DNA of 5,243 nucleotides from Candidatus Gastranaerophilales bacterium (GTDB lineage: Bacteria; Cyanobacteriota; Vampirovibrionia; Gastranaerophilales; Gastranaerophilaceae), in NCBI GenBank assembly GCA_944323495.1, contig CALUSZ010000147.1, forward strand, positions 1 through 5,243, read 5' to 3'. The notes under the pieces are model-generated. The model saw only the letters and a list, made by a program, of their open reading frames with translations, was not told the origin of the DNA and did not search any database. Below, one piece after another: positions 1 to 5,185 of this stretch (position 1 is the first letter of the stretch; each line of letters starts with the position of its first letter). The translations under genes were made by a program, and so were the position numbers.

Positions 1-918
1 ATGCAGACATTCAATTACGCCTTCCAACATTCGGATAACTTCATGAACCTCCCTATGTTCGAGCGCCTATCTTTAAAAGAATCCGGACGTTACGCATCAA
101 ACATCACAGGAGGCATATATTCACCACTCCTAACCAGAGTAGAGAGTGCGGGTTATTGGGTAAAACCTTATGTAAGCTTTGAAAGCATACCACTAAAGAA
201 CGGTCCAAAAGTATCTAATATAGCTTACGGCTCATTAATAGGTTTTGATTCAAGCTTAAAACCAATAAAATATGGCTTTGATAGAGTATTAACCGGTTAT
301 GTCGGCTATAACGGCGCAAGCCAGAATTATAGCGGAGTAGATTCATACCAGAATGGCGGCTTAATCGGCGGCACGATGACTTTATATAAGAACAACTTCT
401 TCAACGCAACAACCATTTCCGCAGGCGCAAGCGTAGGCGAGAGTTATAACATGTATGGTCATGATAACTTTACGATGTTCTTGGCAGGTATCGCGAACAA
501 GTTCGGTTACAACTTTGAGTTCAAGAACGGACGCTATATCATCCAACCATCAATGTTAATGAGTTATACATTTGTGAACACTTTTGATTACACAAACGCA
601 GCGGGTGTAAATATCAATAGCGACCCGATGCACGCAATACAGTTATCACCTGGTGTTAAATTCATCATGAACACGCAGAACGGCTGGCAGCCTTATGTGG
701 GAGTTAATATGGTTTGGAACGTGTTAGATAGTCAGAAGGTAATGGCAAATGATGTCCGCTTGCCTGAGATGAGTATCAAGCCTTATGTACAGTATGGTGT
801 GGGCTTGCAGAAGAAGATTAAGGATCGTTTCTTAGCCTTTGGTCAGGCAATGATATCAAACGGCGGGCGTAATGGTGTGTCTTTATCCTTTGGTTTAAGA
901 TGGTTTATTGGGAAGTGA
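1..918 (+). CDS. Autotransporter-type outer-membrane beta-barrel (C-terminal part, probably 5' partial)
   Basis: The 305 visible residues read as a C-terminal autotransporter barrel: alternating polar and aromatic/hydrophobic strands with turns, starting near residue 52 (GYWVKPYVSF). Strands such as RVLTGYVGYNGA (95-106), GGTMTLYKNNFFNATTISAGA (around 123-143), YIIQPSMLMSYTF (179-191), WQPYVGVNMVWNV (229-241) and IKPYVQYGVGLQKK (259-272) lead to a final strand GVSLSFGLRWF (292-302). The family inserts this barrel in the outer membrane and displays an N-terminal passenger. No signal peptide or passenger is visible, and the reading frame is already open at base 1, so Met1 is probably internal and the gene continues upstream. 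The stop is TGA at 916-918. No U-tract terminator follows; a repeat-rich spacer does. Barrel identity is fairly sure; the cargo is unknown. A short stand-alone porin-like protein is possible but lacks a signal peptide here. Confidence 0.8.
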   Translation: MQTFNYAFQHSDNFMNLPMFERLSLKESGRYASNITGGIYSPLLTRVESAGYWVKPYVSFESIPLKNGPKVSNIAYGSLIGFDSSLKPIKYGFDRVLTGYVGYNGASQNYSGVDSYQNGGLIGGTMTLYKNNFFNATTISAGASVGESYNMYGHDNFTMFLAGIANKFGYNFEFKNGRYIIQPSMLMSYTFVNTFDYTNAAGVNINSDPMHAIQLSPGVKFIMNTQNGWQPYVGVNMVWNVLDSQKVMANDVRLPEMSIKPYVQYGVGLQKKIKDRFLAFGQAMISNGGRNGVSLSFGLRWFIGK

Positions 919-928
919 TCTGGGTGAG

Positions 929-964
929 GCGTGAAGTGTGACGCGTGAAGTGTGACGCGTGAAG
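929..964. repeat. 14-bp tandem repeat, about 2.6 copies
   Basis: The unit GCGTGAAGTGTGAC occurs perfectly at 929-942 and 943-956 and is followed by a partial copy GCGTGAAG at 957-964. It begins ten bases after the autotransporter stop codon and looks GC-richer than the surrounding genes. It is too short and lacks the spacers to be a CRISPR array. Its function is unknown; replication-slippage expansion of an intergenic motif is the simplest reading. Confidence 0.85.
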
Positions 965-979
965 GGTTCATTTTAGCTT

Positions 980-1012
980 CTCCTAAACTCCTCAACTTAT
1001 CAACTCCTAAAC
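980..1012. repeat. 9-bp direct repeat CTCCTAAAC
   Basis: Two identical copies of CTCCTAAAC lie at 980-988 and 1004-1012, with a related CTCCTCAAC-like stretch between them. They belong to the same low-complexity, pyrimidine-rich intergenic stretch that follows the 14-bp tandem repeat. No coding or regulatory role can be assigned. Confidence 0.55.
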
Positions 1013-1031
1013 CCATTTACCCCCACCTCAC

Positions 1032-1092
1032 CTCTGCCCTCTACTCCAAGGAGAGGGAGAGCATTTGGCGCCAGGCTTGTAGTTCTCGCCAA
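1032..1092. repeat. Two adjacent hairpins of a REP-like intergenic element
   Basis: The first hairpin pairs CTCT (1032-1035) and CCCTCT (1037-1042) with AGAGGG (1052-1057) and AGAG (1058-1061): ten base pairs with one bulged G at 1036 and a nine-base loop. The second pairs TTGGCG (1065-1070) with CGCCAA (1087-1092) around a 16-base loop. Neither is followed by a T tract, so they are weak candidates for terminating the autotransporter transcript. The stretch resembles the purine/pyrimidine palindromes of dispersed REP-type repeats; whether copies exist elsewhere cannot be seen from this window. Confidence 0.45.
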
Positions 1093-1171
1093 CCGGCTCA
1101 AAACATTTACCCTACCTTGAATTCGCCCGAGAAATATTTATTAAGAAATGTAACAATTTTTGTCATTTCCC

Positions 1172-1199
1172 TAAAGTTTTTTCTTAAATATGCCGTAAC
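1172..1199 (+). promoter_or_regulatory. Candidate sigma28 (flagellar-type) promoter for the 373-aa gene
   Basis: TAAAGTTT at 1172-1179 matches the sigma28 -35 consensus completely. GCCGTAAC at 1192-1199 resembles the -10 consensus GCCGATAA, with GCCG exact and one A effectively missing. The distance from TAAA to GCCG is 16 bases, at the long end of the known 14-16 range. A start near 1206-1210 would give a leader of about 30 bases containing the ribosome binding site. A sigma70 reading also exists: TTGTCA (1160-1165), an 18-base spacer, then TTAAAT (1184-1189), with a weaker -10. The sequence alone does not decide between them. Confidence 0.45.
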
Positions 1200-1240
1200 A
1201 ACTAGTACAAGGGAAATAAAAATAAAGGACAACTACAAAA

Positions 1241-2362
1241 ATGGGAATGGCAGCGTCACAAGCTAGATTATTAACGCTTACAAGCAGGCTCCATGATATT
1301 GAGTATAAAGCTCAGAATATCGAGAGCCAGAAAATAGCTTTAGCAACACAAAAGGATGATTTATATCAAAACTATTGTGATGCTCTTGATGCTACTAAAG
1401 TCCAAGTGAAATTCTATGACGGTGCAGGTACTAAATATGTAGATGCTAATTTCTCTACATTATTTGGATATAATGAAAATAGACTTTCACAATATGCTCT
1501 TACTGATTCAAAGACCGGCAAGGTTATTGTTGATGAAGAGACTGCTCAAATGTATGAGGGGTATGGTAATGATAAGTATTGCTTTGCATACGCTATGTTG
1601 GGCATGGATGGGAACTTCTGCTGGGATACCGATAAGGATGGCGCAGAAGTTGGTATTGGTACAAGCCAATGTTCTGCTAGCGGAAACTTGTATATGACTG
1701 AGTGTGAAGAGATTGTCTTTAACAATCATCAAGATGATGATAAATTGACTACTGCCTATGAAGACATAGAAAATGCTGAAGATGCGGCAGATAAAAAGGA
1801 GGCATTAGATACATTCAGAGAACTACTATATGATAGTTATTCAAGTGAAATATATGAGTATATGAAATATAATAAACAGGATGATATGGATAAAGTAATC
1901 GAAAGAAATGAATTGGATTACGATACAACCTGGGATGATGTTAAAAACGAGTTTAACTACTACTTGAACTTGTGGGAACAGATTAATGAAGCAGGCGGAT
2001 GTCAGATTATTGACCCTCAATATGAATCAGGTGATGAGGGCAACGAGTGGTTCAATAATATGGTTGAAGCAGGCAGAGTTATCATAAGTGTTTATAATAC
2101 CAATAAAAAAGAATGGGTTGAAACGAGTGTTGCAACCAGCACTAATGAAAATAACCTGCAGGAAGTCCAAGATGAAACTGACTTAAAGAAGGCAGAAGCC
2201 GAGTATGAATATGAGCTAGATAAAATTAATGCAAAAGATACAAAATATGATCAAGACTTAAGTAAGCTTGAAACCGAAAGAACCTCTATTACCACTGAAA
2301 TGGATTCAATTAAGCAGGTTCGTGATGATAACATTGAAAGAACTTTTGGTATCTTTAGTTAA
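1241..2362 (+). CDS. Unrecognised acidic 373-aa protein with helical coiled-coil-like ends
   Basis: I do not recognise a named family. The ATG at 1241 is supported by AAAGGA (1224-1229), 11 bases upstream. Residues 1-50 are helical and free of proline, beginning MGMAASQARLLTLTSRLHD; I associate this opening with hypothetical proteins of Gastranaerophilales, but from memory only. The middle (about 55-300) is strongly acidic, contains six cysteines (46, 114, 127, 144, 155, 254) and has a calcium-loop-like DTDKDG at 129-134. Residues 305-366 are a charged heptad-like helix, ending in ERTFGIFS. There is no signal peptide or membrane segment. Helical N and C termini around a variable centre recall flagellin/hook-associated proteins exported through the flagellar apparatus, and the upstream sigma28-like motif agrees; both points are inference. 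It is monocistronic, with a terminator directly downstream. It could equally be a cytoplasmic coiled-coil protein. Confidence 0.85.
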   Translation: MGMAASQARLLTLTSRLHDIEYKAQNIESQKIALATQKDDLYQNYCDALDATKVQVKFYDGAGTKYVDANFSTLFGYNENRLSQYALTDSKTGKVIVDEETAQMYEGYGNDKYCFAYAMLGMDGNFCWDTDKDGAEVGIGTSQCSASGNLYMTECEEIVFNNHQDDDKLTTAYEDIENAEDAADKKEALDTFRELLYDSYSSEIYEYMKYNKQDDMDKVIERNELDYDTTWDDVKNEFNYYLNLWEQINEAGGCQIIDPQYESGDEGNEWFNNMVEAGRVIISVYNTNKKEWVETSVATSTNENNLQEVQDETDLKKAEAEYEYELDKINAKDTKYDQDLSKLETERTSITTEMDSIKQVRDDNIERTFGIFS

Positions 2363-2402
2363 TAAGTTTATTTTCCCTTTCTAGACATTTTCCCTTTTCT
2401 TT

Positions 2403-2426
2403 AGCCACTTCTTCAAGTGGTTTTTT
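2403..2426 (+). terminator. Rho-independent terminator after the 373-aa gene
   Basis: The stem CCACTT (2405-2410) pairs with AAGTGG (2415-2420) around the tetraloop CTTC. It can extend by A2403-T2422 and a G-T pair, and is followed by six T's at 2421-2426. It lies 40 bases after the stop codon at 2360-2362. Its right arm and T tract lie inside the last codons of the convergent glycosyltransferase gene (stop at 2413-2415), whose strand lacks a U tract after the hairpin, so it terminates only the plus strand. Confidence 0.85.
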
Positions 2427-3366
2427 CTTGTTTAAGCTCTATTTTCTTGATTCTTATTTGTATATCTTCCAAAAGTTTTCTGTTAATAGAAAGCAAATCC
2501 CCGATAATTGCTATTATTCCAAGCTGAACTGAGGATAATATAAATATTGCAGCAAGGATTAAAGATTGGATATGACCGTTGCCGCTCCCTAGAATATAAT
2601 AGTATAAAAAACGAAGCCCAAGTAATATTCCTAAAAATCCAAGCAGCCCTGCTATTGTTATAAAAAATCTAAACGGTCTGTATACAATAAACATTCTGAT
2701 TGTTGTCTTTGCGGATTTGAATACGTAATCAAAAATATTTTTTACAAGCTTTGATTTTCTAAGCATCTTATTAACTCTGATTGGCACGGATAAAACTCTT
2801 AAACCTTTAGCATTCGCCTGCAGCAGGGTCTCCATTGTATATGTATAATTATCAAAAACATTAAGCTGTATTGCAGCCTGTTTTGAAAACGCTCTAAAAC
2901 CACTTGGTGCATCCTCAACAGGCGTTGAGGAAAGAAGTCTTAAAACCGCAGAACCCAATTTTTGTAAAACTTTCTTGAGAGGCGTAAATTCTTGTATAGA
3001 AAGAATATCTCTTGCTCCGATTACGATATCTGCTTTATTTCCCAATATCGGGGCAACCAGTTTTTCTATATCGTCCGCGCAATACTGATTATCAGCATCA
3101 GTATTAACTATTATATCGGCTCCTCGCTTTAAACTCTCCGCAATACCTGCTCTGAAAGCATTTGCAAGCCCTCTATTCGGGTTAATATTTATGACAGTTG
3201 CGCCCTTTGCCCTCGCAAGCTCTGCAGAATTATCTGTTGAGCCGTCATTTATAACAAGGATTTCAATTTCATCAATCCCATTGATATGCTTAGGCAAGTC
3301 ATCAAGAGTTTTTTCTATTTGCTCCTCTTCATTATAACAAGGTATTTGAATAATAAGCTTTGGCAT
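2413..3366 (-). CDS. Family 2 glycosyltransferase, polyprenyl-phosphate sugar synthase type (GtrB/DPM1-like)
   Basis: This 317-aa protein should transfer a sugar from a nucleotide sugar to undecaprenyl phosphate at the inner face of the cytoplasmic membrane. The GT-A domain shows IPCYNEE (8-14), VINDGSTDNS (38-47), the metal-binding DAD (90-92) followed by NQY, and the family motif DAPSGFRAF (152-160). Two hydrophobic segments at about 232-257 and 267-290 anchor it, followed by a basic tail (about 296-317), the usual layout and length for GtrB/ArnC/DPM1-type enzymes. I start it at the ATG at 3364-3366, where the family N-terminus MPKLIIQIPCYNEE begins. The frame stays open upstream to 3561, but that extension lacks family features and would overlap the divergent gene. 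There is no SD; the start lies directly after a -10 box, so the mRNA may be leaderless. Its likely partner is the divergent GT-C enzyme. The sugar and acceptor are unknown. Confidence 0.9.
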   Translation of the reverse strand: MPKLIIQIPCYNEEEQIEKTLDDLPKHINGIDEIEILVINDGSTDNSAELARAKGATVININPNRGLANAFRAGIAESLKRGADIIVNTDADNQYCADDIEKLVAPILGNKADIVIGARDILSIQEFTPLKKVLQKLGSAVLRLLSSTPVEDAPSGFRAFSKQAAIQLNVFDNYTYTMETLLQANAKGLRVLSVPIRVNKMLRKSKLVKNIFDYVFKSAKTTIRMFIVYRPFRFFITIAGLLGFLGILLGLRFLYYYILGSGNGHIQSLILAAIFILSSVQLGIIAIIGDLLSINRKLLEDIQIRIKKIELKQEKTT

Positions 3367-3373
3367 GTAAAAT
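3346..3373 (+). promoter_or_regulatory. Possible promoter for the GT-C gene, inside the 5' end of the GT2 gene
   Basis: TTGAAT (3346-3351), a 16-base spacer and TAAAAT (3368-3373) make a moderate sigma70 match. A start near 3380 would give a leader of about 27 bases carrying the GAGGGGG ribosome binding site. The -10 abuts that of the opposing promoter. The stretch is very AT-rich, so a chance match is possible. Confidence 0.35.
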
Positions 3374-3402
3374 ATTATATATAAACAATTAAGAGGGGGC
3401 AA
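3374..3402 (-). promoter_or_regulatory. Sigma70 promoter for the GT2 gene, giving a leaderless transcript
   Basis: Read on the minus strand: -35 TTGCCC (3402-3397), a 17-base spacer, then a perfect -10 TATAAT (3379-3374). Only seven bases separate the -10 from the ATG at 3366, so transcription should start at or next to the A of the start codon. The missing SD upstream of that ATG agrees. Confidence 0.6.
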
Positions 3403-3409
3403 GTATTTG
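3393..3409 (+). promoter_or_regulatory. Strong SD fixing a TTG start codon
   Basis: GAGGGGG at 3393-3399 sits seven bases before TTG at 3407-3409. Upstream in frame there is no ATG, GTG or other TTG before the stop TAA at 3368-3370, so the TTG is the best start for the GT-C gene. The SD shares bases with the -35 box of the opposing GT2 promoter. Confidence 0.7.
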
Positions 3410-4858
3410 TTATTTTTTATAACATTATTTGGTTTAGTGTTACGACTGACCTTCATTAACAAGCCGGAAGGGCTATGGAATGATGAATATGTAAGCTGGT
3501 TTGTATCTTCCGTCCCTTTTAGCAGAGGTTTTTGGGGAGAAATTCTCAAACAGTGCCACATGCCGTTTTATTATCTGTACTTAAAACCGTTTGCGCATTG
3601 TTCTGATTTAGTTTTAAGACTGACATCAGTTCTCCCCGGCGTTATTGCAATTCCTGTCATGTATCTTGCAGGAAAAGAGTTTTCTAAAAAGACCGGATTC
3701 TTTGCTGCTACAATAACCTCTGTTTTGTCGTTTCTTGTTTATTACTCTCAAGAAGTCAGGTTTTACTCAATATTGTTCCTGTTTTCAGCTTTGTCGCTGC
3801 TGTTTACGATACGTTATGTCAAAAATTCCAATAAAAAAAACTTATTCGGATATATTATATCTAATGTTCTAATCCTCGCAACACATGTGCTGGGCGTAAT
3901 CTACGTATTTTTTAACCTAATATATGTTATTTATAAAAAGAAAAAAATCTCTAGACCTGTAATCTTAAGCCTCTTTATACTAATTCCAATGATTACTTTT
4001 TTTGGAATAAATATACTAAGAATGCTTCCGGCCTCACAGTGGTGGGGACATTTCACGTATACAAATATACTATTCCTGTTTAGTGATTTTCTGTCTCCAA
4101 TACTTACAAATAATGTAAATGCGCCGCCTGTTTTCTTCTACGAAAAGCAGCTTGCCTTTTGGCTTACTATCCCGACAGTAATAGGGTTTATGGGATATTT
4201 GCTTGGCTTAAGAAAAACACTCTCTCTTAATATCCTCGTGTTGATGACAATTTTGATTATGTCACTGCTTGCCCTGAGCGGAAATCTTGTATTTATAACC
4301 AAATACGCAATGGAAGTTCTTCCGATAATCATCCTGACTTCTGCAGTTGGTTTTGCTGAAACCAAAAAGTTTGGGATTATACTGTTTACACTCTTTATTA
4401 CTCTGCATTTAGCATCATTTTTTACGCCGTATTATGTGACAAAACAAATTAGAACAGAAGGGCATAGAATTGTAGGCGAAATACTCAATAACTATAATCC
4501 TCAAAATATAGTATTTACATATTATGAGCCGGAAAGATTCTTAAGATACACCGATATGAGAGGCAAGCATACGTATTCCATATACAAAAATAATAGGGTT
4601 GATTACATGGACAATCCGGCCAAAATTTTTGATAATATCCCAAATGGTGAAAATGTCGCGGTAGTTTTTCTTGACAGCGTAAGCTTCATTGATGAAGATT
4701 TTGTAAACAAAAATAAAGATAACCCTAAAATTCCGGAGATGTTTCTCACATTCTCTCACATAAAAAATTCTCTCATAAAAGCCCTAAATGACGGTTTTAC
4801 TGATTTTAAACTTTCAAAAATAGGCGCCTGGACGGTTATTTATGCAACTAAGAAATAA
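3407..4858 (+). CDS. Integral-membrane GT-C glycosyltransferase (GT39/ArnT/PMT-like)
   Basis: This 483-aa protein has about ten hydrophobic helices in residues 1-341 and a soluble tail of some 140 residues, probably extracytoplasmic. Enzymes of this type take a sugar from a polyprenyl-phosphate carrier and attach it to lipid, glycan or protein outside the cytoplasmic membrane. Family marks are a short first helix followed by LWNDE (23-27), with D26/E27 the expected catalytic acid loop after TM1; HMPFYYLYLKPF (51-62), matching the usual H-P-P-x-Y-Y-x-x-x-K; YSQEVRFYS (113-121), matching the usual YSQEARxYS; and KYAMEVLPIIIL (299-310), a late-helix motif of the family. Start is TTG at 3407 with a good SD. 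The gene diverges from the GT2 gene, its probable donor-making partner. No terminator follows; two bases after the stop the rplJ promoter begins, so read-through would enter the L10 leader. The acceptor cannot be predicted. Confidence 0.87.
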   Translation: MLFFITLFGLVLRLTFINKPEGLWNDEYVSWFVSSVPFSRGFWGEILKQCHMPFYYLYLKPFAHCSDLVLRLTSVLPGVIAIPVMYLAGKEFSKKTGFFAATITSVLSFLVYYSQEVRFYSILFLFSALSLLFTIRYVKNSNKKNLFGYIISNVLILATHVLGVIYVFFNLIYVIYKKKKISRPVILSLFILIPMITFFGINILRMLPASQWWGHFTYTNILFLFSDFLSPILTNNVNAPPVFFYEKQLAFWLTIPTVIGFMGYLLGLRKTLSLNILVLMTILIMSLLALSGNLVFITKYAMEVLPIIILTSAVGFAETKKFGIILFTLFITLHLASFFTPYYVTKQIRTEGHRIVGEILNNYNPQNIVFTYYEPERFLRYTDMRGKHTYSIYKNNRVDYMDNPAKIFDNIPNGENVAVVFLDSVSFIDEDFVNKNKDNPKIPEMFLTFSHIKNSLIKALNDGFTDFKLSKIGAWTVIYATKK

Positions 4859-4860
4859 AG

Positions 4861-4889
4861 TTGACAAATAAATTCATTTCTATTATAAT
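4861..4889 (+). promoter_or_regulatory. Perfect-consensus sigma70 promoter of rplJ
   Basis: TTGACA (4861-4866), a 17-base AT-rich spacer and TATAAT (4884-4889) match the housekeeping consensus at every position. The -35 starts two bases after the stop codon of the GT-C gene. The predicted transcription start is about 4896. A second TATAATC lies 11 bases downstream (4895-4901) but has no good -35 at the right distance. Confidence 0.9.
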
Positions 4890-4895
4890 CTCTCT

Positions 4896-5138
4896 ATAAT
4901 CGCAGACAGTTAGTATCCGCAAGGATTTAAATTGTGCAAACAAGCTAGCCGAGATTTCACCCGGTGCGAGAAACTGGTAGACAAGAGGCTCCACTGCAAT
5001 GATAAGACAAAAATTGTGGAGTTAGATAACAGAGATTTGTTCTTACACATAAAATTCGCACCAAGTCTTAAAAATATAAATAGCTTAAGATTGTGTTAGA
5101 TTTTGCGATTATAAAAGAAAAGATTGCAAAATCTTTTT
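4896..5138 (+). ncRNA. Ribosomal protein L10 leader (autoregulatory 5' UTR)
   Basis: The leader fills the gene-free stretch before rplJ. A long-range helix pairs GGTGCGA (4963-4969) with TCGCACC (5056-5062) and encloses an internal arm CTCCAC (4989-4994) / GTGGAG (5016-5021). An irregular helix between them can form from 4977-4984 and 5037-5046, with unpaired purines as expected of the kink-turn region that L10-L12 binds. A second hairpin, TCTTAA (5066-5071) / TTAAGA (5085-5090), extended by CAA/TTG across a bulged G, precedes the attenuator. In the known L10 leader family, excess L10(L12)4 complex binds this RNA and lowers rplJ-rplL expression. Structure and position are seen; binding is inferred from the family. 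The 5' boundary is the predicted transcription start. Confidence 0.8.
5098..5138 (+). terminator. Attenuator hairpin of the L10 leader
   Basis: AGATTTTGC (5098-5106) pairs perfectly over nine bases with GCAAAATCT (5126-5134) around a 19-base loop, followed at once by T's to 5138. A shorter alternative, AAAGAT/ATCTTT, uses the same right arm. Placed between the L10-binding fold and the rplJ ribosome binding site, it fits transcription attenuation: repressor-bound leader terminates here, free leader reads on. No obvious strong antiterminator pairing is visible; AGATTT at 5033-5038, inside the L10-binding fold, could pair with the right arm. Confidence 0.75.
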
Positions 5139-5185
5139 AGTATGTAAAAAGGTCGAATTATATATACAAAATAAAGGAGCAAAAA

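Noticed and set aside
929..964. Possible CRISPR array
   Set aside because: The copies are directly adjacent with no spacers and the unit is only 14 bp.
1160..1189. Sigma70 promoter TTGTCA-N18-TTAAAT for the 373-aa gene as the primary call
   Set aside because: The -10 matches only four of six positions and the spacing is long. It is kept as the alternative to the better-matching sigma28-like boxes, not dismissed outright.
952..1266. Open frame of 104 codons on the plus strand
   Set aside because: It begins inside the 14-bp tandem repeat, runs through the hairpins and the promoter region, has low-complexity content and no SD, and overlaps the start of the supported gene at 1241.
1443..1732. 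Short open frames on both strands within the 373-aa gene
   Set aside because: They have no ribosome binding site and no recognisable motifs, and lie wholly within a longer frame with a good SD and coherent composition.
2398..2420. The 2405-2420 hairpin as a bidirectional terminator also serving the GT2 gene
   Set aside because: On the minus strand the hairpin is followed by CTAAAGAAAA, not a U tract, and the hairpin contains the gene's own stop codon.
3367..3561. N-terminal 65-codon extension of the GT2 gene to an ATG at 3561
   Set aside because: The extension shows no family similarity, overlaps the 5' end of the convincing divergent GT-C gene, and the family N-terminus begins exactly at the ATG at 3364-3366.
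4138..4759. Minus-strand open frames at 4138-4365 and 4541-4759
   Set aside because: These are antisense shadows of the GT-C coding sequence without SDs or plausible protein features.
4859..5185. A small protein gene in the gap before rplJ
   Set aside because: No open frame with an SD stands out, and the stretch is explained by the promoter, the L10 leader and the attenuator.
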